Assembly (NCBI GenBank): GCA_011049715.1
Contig: DRHF01000460.1
Coordinates: 1 to 53,989, forward strand
Length of the DNA: 53,989 nucleotides
Source: Desulfobacterales bacterium
GTDB taxonomy: Bacteria; Desulfobacterota; Desulfobacteria; Desulfobacterales; UBA2156
Direction: 5' to 3'
The position numbers and the translations under genes were made by a program. The notes beneath the pieces were generated by a model. The model saw nothing but the letters and a program-made list of their open reading frames with translations. It was not told the origin of the DNA and did no database searches. Shown here in pieces: positions 16,989-25,461 of the stretch (the first letter of the stretch is position 1; every line of letters begins with the position of its first letter).

Positions 16989-17302
16989 ATTTTTGGAAAT
17001 GTCTTATCCCTGTTGTTGCAAAAGTCGAGGGGCTTCAGAGCCAAGGCGGAGAGGGTGCAGCTGTAGTGAATTACCGCAAATCCTCTTCAACACAGGATCT
17101 GAAGTTTCTCGGCTTTCCCGACGGGTAAAAACATGACAAGTATTTTGCACTTTTTTAGATATCATCGAGGGTTTAATCCAAAAACGTAACCAAATTACGC
17201 TTAACAAATGACTCTCATTGTGTTTAACATCCCTTTGTCATGTTTTTTATGCAACTGCAGGGTTATCTTCAATGACGCCGGTTAATATGTTGACAGAACC
17301 GC
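16989..17302. other. Spacer between aroG and aroB
   Basis: Over 300 bases lie between two genes otherwise in one operon. No gene is convincing; a short minus-strand frame here has no supporting features. The middle is more GC-rich than its flanks (around 17025-17110). No clear hairpin with a T-run was found. The spacer could hold an internal promoter for aroB and the genes after it. Confidence 0.4.
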
Positions 17303-18346
17303 CTATAGCAATTGTTCATTCGCCCAAAGCATTAACTGCTCGGTAGTCTCCCATGAAATGCATTCATCGGTAATGGAAACGCCATACTTGAGTGACGAAA
17401 CATCGGCACAAACCTCCTGGTTCCCTTCATGTAGATTGCTTTCCAACATCAGGCCGATCAAGGCTTCATTACCGGAGATATACTGACCAATGATATTTTT
17501 CCAAACCACGGATTGTCCCTGGTATTTTTTCATCGAATTGGCATGGGAGCAATCGACCATAATGACTTCCGGCAACTTTTTTTCAATCAGACTAAGCCGC
17601 GCCTCCTCAATGCTGATCGGATCATAATTGGGTCGTTTGCCCCCCCGCAACACAATATGTCCCCAAGGATTACCGCCGGTTTTAACCACACAGGGTTTTC
17701 CATCCTGATCGATCCCAAGAAAGCTTTGCGGGGTACGGGCCGCCATGAGCGCGTTGATGGCTGATGATAAATTTCCGCCTAAACCGTTTTTAAAACCCAC
17801 CGGCATTGAAAGTCCGCTGGCCATCTCGCGGTGTGTCTGTGATTCGGTTGTGCGGGCACCGATGGCAGACCAGCTGACCAAATCGGCCACATACTGGGCC
17901 GTGATCGGATCGAGCATCTCTGTGGCAGAGGGGAGTCCCATCTCGGTGATTTTCAATAAAAGACTGCGGGACTTTCGCAACCCCTCAATTATGTCGCAGG
18001 TTCCATCCAAATACGGGTCATTTATCATCCCTTTCCATCCCACGATGGTCCGGGGTTTTTCAAAATAAACCCGCATGATCAAAAAGAGCGTTTTCTCCAC
18101 CTGCTTTTGCAAAAGGTTCAACTTCGCTGCATATTCAAGAGCAGCTTCCTCATCGTGGATGGAACAAGGCCCGACAATCACCAGAAGGCGCTGGTCTTTT
18201 CTTTGCAATATCTTTTCAATGACGTCTCGCCCAAAAGCGACTGTTTTACTGGCCCTGGCAGTGATGAGAATTTCCTGTTTCAGGTTTTTCGGTGTCAACA
18301 GGGGTATATACCCTTTTATTCGTAAGTCATCTGTCGGTTTCATCAT
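17303..18346 (-). CDS. aroG: DAHP synthase, type I-alpha (AroF/G/H class)
   Basis: The 347-residue protein is the E. coli-type first enzyme of the shikimate pathway. It has LLVIVGPCSIHDEEAALEYA, MRVYFEKPRTIVGWKGMINDPYLDG, SWSAIGARTTESQTHREMASGLSMPVGFKNG and VDCSHANSMK, all diagnostic. Family members are feedback-inhibited by Phe, Tyr or Trp; the effector here is not evident. It starts at ATGATG with an AAGGA site and is the first gene after a Phe/Tyr-rich leader ORF and terminator, so its expression is predicted to follow charged tRNA-Phe/Tyr levels. With the I-beta enzyme at the far end of the operon, the cluster encodes two DAHP synthases. Confidence 0.96.
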   Translation of the reverse strand: MMKPTDDLRIKGYIPLLTPKNLKQEILITARASKTVAFGRDVIEKILQRKDQRLLVIVGPCSIHDEEAALEYAAKLNLLQKQVEKTLFLIMRVYFEKPRTIVGWKGMINDPYLDGTCDIIEGLRKSRSLLLKITEMGLPSATEMLDPITAQYVADLVSWSAIGARTTESQTHREMASGLSMPVGFKNGLGGNLSSAINALMAARTPQSFLGIDQDGKPCVVKTGGNPWGHIVLRGGKRPNYDPISIEEARLSLIEKKLPEVIMVDCSHANSMKKYQGQSVVWKNIIGQYISGNEALIGLMLESNLHEGNQEVCADVSSLKYGVSITDECISWETTEQLMLWANEQLL

Positions 18347-18461
18347 TAAGATCCTTTTATCAAATTGAGATCGCCATAAAACTTAATCCGGTATACACAG
18401 CAGTGCAAAAACGTGGCGCCGGCAAAAAGGCGGCGAACCTAAACCACCCGAGGTGATAAAT

Positions 18462-18502
18462 AAAAAAAGCCGTAGGTTTGTTTAATCTACCCACGGCTTT
18501 TT
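18462..18502 (-). terminator. Attenuator terminator hairpin upstream of aroG
   Basis: On the minus strand the sequence reads AAAAAGCCGTGGGT, a 13-base loop, then ACCTACGGCTTTTTTT. The stem is about 14 bp with one mismatch and is followed by a run of seven Ts (with the T-rich ATTTA next). It starts 27 bases after the stop of the Phe/Tyr-rich leader ORF and lies 116 bases before aroG, the position expected for an attenuator. Confidence 0.85.
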
Positions 18503-18528
18503 GCTCTTGGTTAATCGGTTTTTTAATC

Positions 18529-18609
18529 TCAGCGAGCCTCAGGCGGACCGGTACCGAATAAATAGTACCGAAAATAAAAAAAGACTCTGCCTGAAAATTG
18601 AGACAACAA
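18529..18609 (-). CDS. Phe/Tyr-rich leader peptide of the aromatic operon
   Basis: A 26-codon frame begins at the TTG at 18609 with an AGAAGG ribosome site 8-9 bases upstream, and ends at the TGA at 18531-18529. Its core reads VFFYFRYYLF: within ten codons four are Phe and three are Tyr, and Phe also occurs near the start. A CGGTAC/GTACCG hairpin covers the Tyr-Tyr-Leu-Phe codons. The frame sits between a sigma70-like promoter and an intrinsic terminator before a Phe/Tyr biosynthetic operon. This matches the design of the pheA and trp leader peptides of enterobacteria. When charged tRNA-Phe or tRNA-Tyr is scarce the ribosome would stall and prevent terminator formation. The non-ATG start is the weakest point. 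Confidence 0.75.
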   Translation of the reverse strand: MLSQFSGRVFFYFRYYLFGTGPPEAR

Positions 18610-18644
18610 TGTAAAATCCCTTCTTCTATTTTAATTGATCAAAA

Positions 18645-18673
18645 ACAATAACCGCATATAAAAAAAATGTCAA
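18645..18673 (-). promoter_or_regulatory. Sigma70-like promoter of the aromatic operon
   Basis: On the minus strand a perfect TTGACA (18673-18668) is followed after 17 bases by TATTGT (18650-18645), which keeps the key first T-A-T and last T of the -10 box. Transcription would begin near 18638, about 20 bases before the leader ribosome site. This spacing agrees with a short leader transcript. Confidence 0.65.
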
Positions 18674-18765
18674 GTTTTTTTATCAGAATATGTCACAAAG
18701 GCCTTTTTGATGGATGGAGAATAAGATGTTCTTTTCGTTGGCGTCTCGGTATTTTGGATATTGCT

Positions 18766-19923
18766 TCACATTTCGTGTTTCGAATTACCATATATCGGAA
18801 TACCTAAATCTTTTGCATTTACAATACTTGGGGCTGCTTTGGGCGGATCTTCTCCCAAAAAGGCTGAGATATCGGGCTGTTGCCAGGCAGGATATCCCAT
18901 CAAGAGTGCCGCGACGTTACTGGCGGCAAGTGTTGCCATCCCCTGCCGCGTCCAACCGGTTGCCGAAGCGATGTGAGGGACAATGACAACATTATCCAGT
19001 TCTACCAATCCCGGTTTTAATTCAGGCTCGTCTTCAAATACGTCCAGCCCCACTTTAAAATTCGGGTGTTTTCGACAATGGTCGACCAGTGCTGTTTCAT
19101 CAATCACCGGCCCACGGCTGGTATTTATTAAAATCGCATTTTCTTTCATCAGCCCCAGACGTTCCGCGTTGATTAGATGGTGGGTTGTTTCATCGAGCAC
19201 GGTGTGCAGGCTGACACAGTCTGCCTCGGCCAACAGATCTTCAATACGCTTTGCGCGTTTGCATGTTACCGGTCTGATCCCCCTTGAAGCTAAAAATGCG
19301 CCATAAGCGGCCATATAGCCTTCAAGCGGTTCGTTTTGGTGGAGATCGAAATATATTAGATCCATCTTGTGCCCTTCAACCATCATACGAGCATACGCCT
19401 CACCAACACGTCCTGCGCCGATAATGCCCAATGTCTTACACCACAACAGCTCACCCAGAAAAAGTGTCGGCAACCATCCCTTGTACTTCCCTGCTCGTAA
19501 AAATCTTTCGGATTCGCCTATACGGCGGGCCGAAGCAAAAGTCAGGGAAACAGCCATTTGTGCCGTTGTTTCGGTCAAAACACCGGGTGTGTTTCCGACC
19601 GGAATTCTCTGTTTTGTGGCCCCACCGACGTCAACATTATTGAAGCCGACAGCGTAGTTGCTGTAAGCGATACCTCCTGCGGCCCTAAGAGCGGAAAACA
19701 TATCCTCATCCCAAAGTTCCGTTAACTGTCCGATGGCCGCATCGCAACGATTTCCGATCGCCGTTTTTATCTCATCAGAACTTAAAACATCCGTCGACGT
19801 ACAGATTTCAACCCTGCAGTCAGCCTGACCCAATATCTCCAGCCACCTCTTACCCGGCAGTTCTTTGGTTACGATCACACGTCTGTTTCCGGAAGAGTTA
19901 TAAATCCTCCATTTTGTTTCCAT
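18766..19923 (-). CDS. D-2-hydroxyacid dehydrogenase, hydroxypyruvate reductase (HPR1) type
   Basis: The 385-residue protein resembles plant peroxisomal hydroxypyruvate reductase more than typical bacterial SerA. It has LTETTAQMAVSL, KTLGIIGAGRVGEAYARMMVEG (NAD loop), LIYFDLHQNEPLEGYMAAYGAFL, the catalytic NTSRGPVIDE (Arg), an acidic DVFEDEP (Glu) and PHIASATGWTR (His). The predicted reaction is hydroxypyruvate or glyoxylate reduction to D-glycerate or glycolate with NAD(P)H. There is no signal peptide. It sits divergently from nothing, on the same strand as the aromatic operon but upstream of its promoter, and appears to be an independent gene. Confidence 0.85.
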   Translation of the reverse strand: METKWRIYNSSGNRRVIVTKELPGKRWLEILGQADCRVEICTSTDVLSSDEIKTAIGNRCDAAIGQLTELWDEDMFSALRAAGGIAYSNYAVGFNNVDVGGATKQRIPVGNTPGVLTETTAQMAVSLTFASARRIGESERFLRAGKYKGWLPTLFLGELLWCKTLGIIGAGRVGEAYARMMVEGHKMDLIYFDLHQNEPLEGYMAAYGAFLASRGIRPVTCKRAKRIEDLLAEADCVSLHTVLDETTHHLINAERLGLMKENAILINTSRGPVIDETALVDHCRKHPNFKVGLDVFEDEPELKPGLVELDNVVIVPHIASATGWTRQGMATLAASNVAALLMGYPAWQQPDISAFLGEDPPKAAPSIVNAKDLGIPIYGNSKHEM

Positions 19924-20061
19924 TATTTAAAACCCTCCCATAGGGTGTATCGCGACAGCCGAATTGATTTTTTTTGTTATAAGTCAGAATAATTATACAA
20001 TCGGTGAAGGGCAATGAAGAGATTTGGATTTATTACGACTAGGGGGGTGGTGCTAAGCCCC

Positions 20062-20493
20062 TTAACTGCCCGTGATATACTTTCCAAGTTCCCGAATAGT
20101 GAATTCCTGATCAGAAATGATCTGTTTGACCACATCGCCAAGTGTTACAACCCCAATCAATTGATTGTTTTCAAAGACAGGTATATGGCGAATGTGCTTG
20201 GCTGTCATCAAAGCCATACATTCCTGGAGTGTGTTTTGAGACTTTATGTAGAACACCTCTTTTGTCATCAGATCACCAACTGAGATATCCTTAGATGATT
20301 TTCCTTTTAGAATCACCTTCCTCGCGTAATCGCGTTCTGAAAAAATACCGACAACCTCCCCATCATCAATTACCAGCAAGACCCCCACATTCTTTTCGGC
20401 CATTATTTGCAATGCTTCAAATACCTTGGCATGTGGTGCAATGGACCAAATGTCTTTGCCTTTACTTTCCAAGAGTTGTCCGATGGTGTGCAT
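20062..20493 (-). CDS. Two-CBS-domain protein
   Basis: The start at 20493 has a strong GGAGAGG site and gives 143 residues made of a CBS pair. CBS1 covers about residues 10-65 (VFEALQIMAEKNVGVLLVIDDGEVVGIFSERDYARK) and CBS2 about 78-130 (TLQECMALMTAKHIRHIPVFENNQLIGVVTLGDVVK). Stand-alone CBS pairs bind adenine nucleotides (AMP, ATP, SAM, NAD) and sense energy or redox state; their targets are mostly unknown. A longer frame upstream to 20631 is Arg-rich and lacks a ribosome site, so it is rejected. It lies 200 bases downstream of the molybdoenzyme ferredoxin gene on the same strand. Confidence 0.9.
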   Translation of the reverse strand: MHTIGQLLESKGKDIWSIAPHAKVFEALQIMAEKNVGVLLVIDDGEVVGIFSERDYARKVILKGKSSKDISVGDLMTKEVFYIKSQNTLQECMALMTAKHIRHIPVFENNQLIGVVTLGDVVKQIISDQEFTIRELGKYITGS

Positions 20494-20694
20494 GGTTTTG
20501 CCTCTCCTTTGTCTTATTGTCGTCCAAACGACCTTGCCTATCGGCCGGGGAATTTGTAAAGATACTGAACGAGCACCGCCACAAACCCTTTGCAACAGGG
20601 TTCTCAAACGGATACGGCGATTTCGAATCATCTCACATTAAGATAAAAAGATCAAGAAAAACTGCAGGATGCCGGTGAGCCGATATTCTGCGGA

Positions 20695-21153
20695 TCAAAT
20701 GGGGTCCTCGGAGTATATGAAATCGATGCAATGCGCCAGACAGACATTATCTGCACAGGCGGGTAGAAGTTGGTTATCCACCCGATGATGACAGAGATTG
20801 CACTTTTGAGCGATCCCTCGCTCCTGATCAAATGCAATGACATCGTAAGGGCAGGCATCCAAACAATCGCGGCATCCTGTGCAGGTCTCGTAATCCATGA
20901 CCACAATCCCGTCTTTCCTTTTTGAAATCGCTTCCACCGGGCAGGCCGCCGCACAATCGGGGTCATCACAGTGTCTGCAAACATCCACCGCAAATCTGAA
21001 ATCCAGTTTGCCATCCACCATTTTGGGGCCATCCTCTGAAACTTGAATAACCTTAACACCGTCAGCAATGCGGTTTTCCTGCTTGCAAGCCACCTCGCAG
21101 GTCTTGCAACCCCAGCATCGCTCATGGTCTATGATCAGGCCGTATTGCCCCAT
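20695..21153 (-). CDS. 4Fe-4S ferredoxin subunit of a molybdopterin oxidoreductase
   Basis: The 152-residue protein holds several CxxCxxC...C motifs: CWGCKTCEVAC, CRHCDDPDCAAACP, CTGCRDCLDACP and CNLCHHRV…CADNVC. Together these can bind four [4Fe-4S] clusters, as in the electron-transfer subunits of DMSO-reductase-family enzymes (DmsB/PhsB/NrfC type). No Tat signal is present. The start has a GGAAGGG site and lies 19 bases inside the end of the molybdoenzyme gene, so the two are translationally coupled. It passes electrons between the catalytic subunit and an unseen quinone or soluble partner; no membrane anchor gene follows. Confidence 0.92.
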   Translation of the reverse strand: MGQYGLIIDHERCWGCKTCEVACKQENRIADGVKVIQVSEDGPKMVDGKLDFRFAVDVCRHCDDPDCAAACPVEAISKRKDGIVVMDYETCTGCRDCLDACPYDVIAFDQERGIAQKCNLCHHRVDNQLLPACADNVCLAHCIDFIYSEDPI

Positions 21154-23312
21154 GCCCTTCCCTCCTTTTGTATTTCAGGATATATCCTACACAAAAGCGT
21201 TCGGACGGGTGTGGCCCCCATTGCAGGATCACAACTTTCATAGGCATTATCAGTTAGTATATTGATGTTTGATTCAGCCCATCCGTGGCCCGGGTCCTTC
21301 TTTTCAGGAAACCACCAGGCATGTTCGGCGCTGACTATTCTTGGATCGATGCCAGCAAAATATTTTGCCCGCTGTCTCACCTTCCCCCGTGCTGATTCGA
21401 TAATAACCCAGTGATCTTCTTTGATCCCTTCCTTTTTCGCTGTTTCAGGGTGAATCTCCACTATCGGATCCCTGTGGAGTTCTCTCAGTATGGGGATCTG
21501 TCGGTTTTCCGAATGGAAAAAACCGGGTAATCTCCTGCCGGTAATCAGGATATACGGATATGCTTTGTGGATCTCCGGGGTACTGTAAGGACTTTCAGGC
21601 GGTTCGCGATACTGTGGAAGCGGATCATAGCCCCAACTTTCAAGCATTGTCGAAAAAAGCTCAAATTTTCTACTGGGTGTTGAAAATCCTCCCACCTCAT
21701 ACTTTTTGGTTTGTACACTGCCCCGTATGTAATCCATTTTTTTAAAATCCGCCCATGTGATCTTCATCGGTTCCAGAATCCAATCCAGGGCCTGCTCAAA
21801 ATCTTCCCACCAGTGCTCTCCCTGATTCACCCGATGGGCCAGATCGTTGAGCATCCGGTGGTCTGAACGGCATTCTTCCACTTCAATGACCTTTCGCCGC
21901 GGTAAAATATAACCGTGCCGTTTCCAAAAATCTCCAATGTAATCCATCTCAAGCCAGGTTGCGGACGGAAGAACGATATCTGCAAGTTCAGCGGTAGGAG
22001 TGAAAAAGAAGTCGGAGACAGCCATGAAGTCCACTTTTTCAAGTGCGCGGTAAACCTCCTTTGCATTGGCGCGGGTCATGACAGGATTTGAACTGATAAA
22101 AAAGAGCATCTTCACCGGATACGGTTTTTCGGTTAAAATGGCATCCCATACAAATTTGGGGTTGATAATGGCAAAATTTCCCGCCAGGCGGAAAAAATCT
22201 CCCCCAAGACGCTTTTCACGTTGTTTTTCGGGAAGCATTCGATGGGCGCCAAAATAACCGGCGTTCCTTATTTTTGGAGATTGAAACAGGGCCTGTCCAC
22301 CGGGAACATCTATATTCCCCGTAATGCCCATCAGGGCCAATAGGAGGCGATTGTTGTCCGCACAATTGATCTGCTGTTCAATGGCCACACCCCATTGGAT
22401 GGCGGCGGGTTTGGTGGTTGCAAACAGCCGAGCCGCTTCCTTGATTTTCTCTTTGGGAACCCATGTAATCTCTTCAATCCGCTCCAAGGGGTACTCACGG
22501 ACCCGTTTTACAAACGGTTCCCAGCCATGGGTGTGGTTTTCCACAAATTCCCTGTCATAGAGTGCCTCTTCAACAATCACATTGAGCATACCGAGGGCAA
22601 GAGCTGCATCCGTGCCCGGTCTGAGCTGGAGCCAGATGTCGGCCCGGGCTGCAATTCTGGTCAACCTCGGATCGACGGCGATCAGCTTGGCTCCTTTGTC
22701 CAGAGCGACTGAAAACGACTCTCCCTTATAACAGTCCGGGTTACTGATCACGAGGTTATTTCCCCAGACCATAATGCACTTTGGCTGGTTTTCGTAATCG
22801 ACAATCGGATTTGTTCCACATGTAATAATGCTCGTGGCAATACGGGGGCCGTAACAAAAATGCCCTGCAGTCAGAACATTGGGGGTACCGAGCAGGTTTG
22901 CGAACCGGTAAATGACAGATTCATTATCCCGACCGGTACCATACCCCATGACGATGGATTCGGCGCCAAAGGCTTCCTTATAACTCAATATCCGTTCTGC
23001 AATGATGTCCAGGGCCTCATCCCATGAAATGCGTTTCCATTTACCACTCGCCTTCGGCCCGATCCTTTTAACCGGATGTGTCAACCGATCCGGATGATAT
23101 GCCAGCTGGAGAGAAGCGATTCCTTTGCTGCAAAGTGTACCATGATTGATGGGGCATTCGGGATCACCGGCAATTTTGACCGCTTTTTTGTTCTTTGTAT
23201 AGACCAGAACACCGCAGCCGCCATGGCACATCCGGCAATGGGTTTTGACCACACCGTCGTATCCATATACCTCGATCTCTTTTTCTATGTTTGAATATAT
23301 GAATTTATTCAT
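21135..23312 (-). CDS. Molybdopterin oxidoreductase, DMSO-reductase family catalytic subunit
   Basis: From the ATG at 23312 the protein has 725 residues. Cys26, Cys29, Cys33 and Cys61 (THCRMCHGGCGVLV…LCSKG) bind one [4Fe-4S] cluster. The sequence AGHFCYGPRIA places a Cys where the family coordinates Mo or W. DPRLTRIAARADIWLQLRPGTDAALALGM and a C-terminal molydopterin-dinucleotide-binding domain (YPYILITGRRLPGFFHSENRQ) complete it. No Tat signal is seen, so it acts in the cytoplasm. Family members include acetylene hydratase, formate dehydrogenases and polysulfide reductases; the substrate cannot be named. The chosen start overlaps the upstream aminotransferase stop by 8 bases; longer starts up to 23420 would add a basic, unconserved extension. 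Confidence 0.9.
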   Translation of the reverse strand: MNKFIYSNIEKEIEVYGYDGVVKTHCRMCHGGCGVLVYTKNKKAVKIAGDPECPINHGTLCSKGIASLQLAYHPDRLTHPVKRIGPKASGKWKRISWDEALDIIAERILSYKEAFGAESIVMGYGTGRDNESVIYRFANLLGTPNVLTAGHFCYGPRIATSIITCGTNPIVDYENQPKCIMVWGNNLVISNPDCYKGESFSVALDKGAKLIAVDPRLTRIAARADIWLQLRPGTDAALALGMLNVIVEEALYDREFVENHTHGWEPFVKRVREYPLERIEEITWVPKEKIKEAARLFATTKPAAIQWGVAIEQQINCADNNRLLLALMGITGNIDVPGGQALFQSPKIRNAGYFGAHRMLPEKQREKRLGGDFFRLAGNFAIINPKFVWDAILTEKPYPVKMLFFISSNPVMTRANAKEVYRALEKVDFMAVSDFFFTPTAELADIVLPSATWLEMDYIGDFWKRHGYILPRRKVIEVEECRSDHRMLNDLAHRVNQGEHWWEDFEQALDWILEPMKITWADFKKMDYIRGSVQTKKYEVGGFSTPSRKFELFSTMLESWGYDPLPQYREPPESPYSTPEIHKAYPYILITGRRLPGFFHSENRQIPILRELHRDPIVEIHPETAKKEGIKEDHWVIIESARGKVRQRAKYFAGIDPRIVSAEHAWWFPEKKDPGHGWAESNINILTDNAYESCDPAMGATPVRTLLCRIYPEIQKEGRAWGNTA

Positions 23313-24165
23313 TCTTTTCATGGACATGCCGGGTCGCTCTTTCACGCAATGCCTTGTATAGTTCGATGGTATGCCCCCCCACGACCCCCTCACCAACAGG
23401 TCTACCATCAACCGTAACAACGGGCGTGACTTCCGTTGTCGTACCGGTCAAAAAAACCTCGTCTGCACCATAGAGATCTTCAACCTGATAGAAACGCTCT
23501 TCAACAGGGATTTTTTTCTTCCGGCAAATATCTAAAATCATTATCCGAGTGATACCGGGGAGTATGTTGGGTGTCAACGGGTGTGTAACGGTTTTACCGC
23601 CTGAAATAAAAAAGACACTGGAGCTGGTCGCTTCCCGGACAACACCTTTATCCGAAACAAATATGGCGTCATTGACACCTTTGTCCAATGCCTTCTGTTT
23701 CGCAAGCACATTCGGTAAAAGTTGGACGGTCTTTATGTCACATCGACCCCACCGGAAATCTTTCAGGGTAATGACCGCCACTCCTGTGTTAACATAAGCG
23801 TGTGTCTCAGATAATTTCGTTACGGTCATGACCGTCTGGACACCGGCGCTTTGGGGAAAACTATGGGTCCGTGGTGCAACGCCCCTTGATATTTGAATGT
23901 AAATACCGGCACGTTCTATCATGGCCTTATCAAAAAGATGGGTAAGTGCATCTCGAACACTGTTTTTCGAAACTGGCGGAAAATCAAGCGCTCGCATGGA
24001 TCTCTCCAATCTGTCAAGATGCTCCTCTACACAGAACATGCGCCCCTTGTAACTTGCGATGAATTCATAGACTGCATCGCCAAACTGATATCCGCGGTCT
24101 TCTATCGGAACCGTTGCTTTTTTTATGGGAAGTATTTTACCGTTTAAATAAGCCAGTTCAGGCAT
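23305..24165 (-). CDS. dat: D-amino-acid transaminase / class IV aminotransferase
   Basis: The 286-residue fold-type IV PLP enzyme has an N-terminal IEDRGYQFGDAVYE, the PLP-lysine region RCDIKTVQLLPNVLAKQKAL (Lys145, the same number as in Bacillus D-amino-acid transaminase), VREATSSSVFFI and ILPGITR, and the C-terminal DEVFLTGTTTEVTPV. The RCDIK context and ATSSS pattern favour D-amino-acid transaminase over branched-chain aminotransferase, but ADC lyase or (R)-amine activity cannot be excluded. It is cytosolic. The gene precedes and overlaps a molybdoenzyme gene by 8 bases, an unusual pairing. Confidence 0.85.
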   Translation of the reverse strand: MPELAYLNGKILPIKKATVPIEDRGYQFGDAVYEFIASYKGRMFCVEEHLDRLERSMRALDFPPVSKNSVRDALTHLFDKAMIERAGIYIQISRGVAPRTHSFPQSAGVQTVMTVTKLSETHAYVNTGVAVITLKDFRWGRCDIKTVQLLPNVLAKQKALDKGVNDAIFVSDKGVVREATSSSVFFISGGKTVTHPLTPNILPGITRIMILDICRKKKIPVEERFYQVEDLYGADEVFLTGTTTEVTPVVTVDGRPVGEGVVGGHTIELYKALRERATRHVHEKNE

Positions 24166-24378
24166 TTAATCTCTCCTTTCGAGGTTTATAAAAGAGAACT
24201 TGAAAAAAAATCAATACAAATATTGAAGTGGTTTTCTCCTTGACGACACCGCCTCTTTTTCCTAATCTAAACAACTATATTCTGTTTTACTTCTATTAAA
24301 ACGCTTTGCAGTCCGGTTGAGGCGGATAGAGAACTTTCCATAAACCACTTGATTTATTTAAACCAGATGGAGATCAAT

Positions 24379-25335
24379 ATGACCAGCCGTTTTTCTTCAG
24401 TTAAGGTCGCAGTTATACAGGCAGCTCCTGTATTATTTAATCGTGAAGCTTCGGTTGAGAAGGCTTGTCAGCTCATCCGGGAAGCCGCCAGTCAAGGTGC
24501 ACAAATTCTCCTATTTCCTGAGGCCTTTATCCCCGCCTATCCACGCGGTTTGAGCTTTGGCATGGTGGTCGGAAGCCGAAGTCCGGAGGGGCGCCGGACG
24601 TGGCAGGTCTATTGGGACAATGCTGTTGAATTACCCGGTCCACAGACCGAAGCGCTGGGGAAGGCGGTCCGTCAGGCAGGCGTCTATTTGGCCATTGGCG
24701 TCATTGAACGCGACACCGAATTCAGCCAGGGAACGCTCTATTGTACGCTGGCCTACTTTGGTCCTGATGGAAAGTTGATCGGTAAACACCGGAAACTCAA
24801 GCCAACGGGCGCCGAACGGTTGATTTGGGGCGAAGGAGACGGGAGCACCCTGACCATTCTGGATACAGAATTCGGGAAGATAGGCGGACTGATATGCTGG
24901 GAAAACTATATGCCCCTGGCCCGTATGGCGATGTACGGCAAAGGTGTTGAACTCTATTTGGCCCCCACTGCCGATGCCCGTGAAACCTGGCAGCCCACCT
25001 TACGCCATATCGCCTGCGAGGGGCGCTGCTTTGTTCTCGGCTGTAATCAGTTTGTGACAAAGGATATGTACCCAAATACATTGGAGGGGATTAGTGAGCT
25101 GGATACCCAGCCGGAGGTGATGTGTCGAGGTGGAAGTGTCATCATTTCGCCGTTTGGTGATGTTCTTGCCGGCCCTCTTTATGATCAGGAGGGTATTTTG
25201 CATGCGGAACTGGACATGGGAGAGATAATAAGAGGAAAAGTCGATTTTGATGTCGTTGGTCACTATGCGCGTCCTGATGTTTTCCAATTGATCGTTAATG
25301 AAAAATCGATGTCTCCTGTTGTAAGAGAGAGATAG
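24379..25335 (+). CDS. Nitrilase (carbon-nitrogen hydrolase)
   Basis: The ATG at 24379 is chosen because GGAG lies 6-8 bases before it; a TTG at 24349 would add ten residues. The 318-residue protein carries the Glu-Lys-Cys triad: Glu48 in LLFPEAFIPAYPRG, Lys139 in GKHRKLKPT and Cys173 in GGLICWENYMPLAR. The CWENYMPLAR context and the AYPRG block are typical of true nitrilases (nitrile to acid plus ammonia), such as arylacetonitrilase or beta-cyanoalanine nitrilase, more than amidases. The C-terminus (GHYARPDVFQL) agrees with nitrilases that form spirals. It stands divergent from dat, with a 213-base gap that must hold both promoters. Confidence 0.92.
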   Translation: MTSRFSSVKVAVIQAAPVLFNREASVEKACQLIREAASQGAQILLFPEAFIPAYPRGLSFGMVVGSRSPEGRRTWQVYWDNAVELPGPQTEALGKAVRQAGVYLAIGVIERDTEFSQGTLYCTLAYFGPDGKLIGKHRKLKPTGAERLIWGEGDGSTLTILDTEFGKIGGLICWENYMPLARMAMYGKGVELYLAPTADARETWQPTLRHIACEGRCFVLGCNQFVTKDMYPNTLEGISELDTQPEVMCRGGSVIISPFGDVLAGPLYDQEGILHAELDMGEIIRGKVDFDVVGHYARPDVFQLIVNEKSMSPVVRER

Positions 25336-25461
25336 TTGACGTCTCTTTATTGGCAACCGATATGTTATCAGGTAATGCTGCGAAACTTTACATCTACCGG
25401 AGGTTGTGTCATAATAATAGAAAAAACGGCTTCCATCAGATTTTCTTAGGGAGATGAAAAA

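Noticed and set aside
18410..18440. Second hairpin (CGCCG / CGGCG) between the attenuator and aroG
   Set aside because: Stem of only about five pairs and no T-run after it; not considered a terminator.
20494..20631. N-terminal extension of the CBS protein
   Set aside because: Arg-rich, not CBS-like, and the ATG at 20493 has a strong GGAGAGG site.
23313..23420. N-terminal extension of the molybdoenzyme
   Set aside because: It would overlap dat by over 100 bases and contains no Tat motif or conserved residues.
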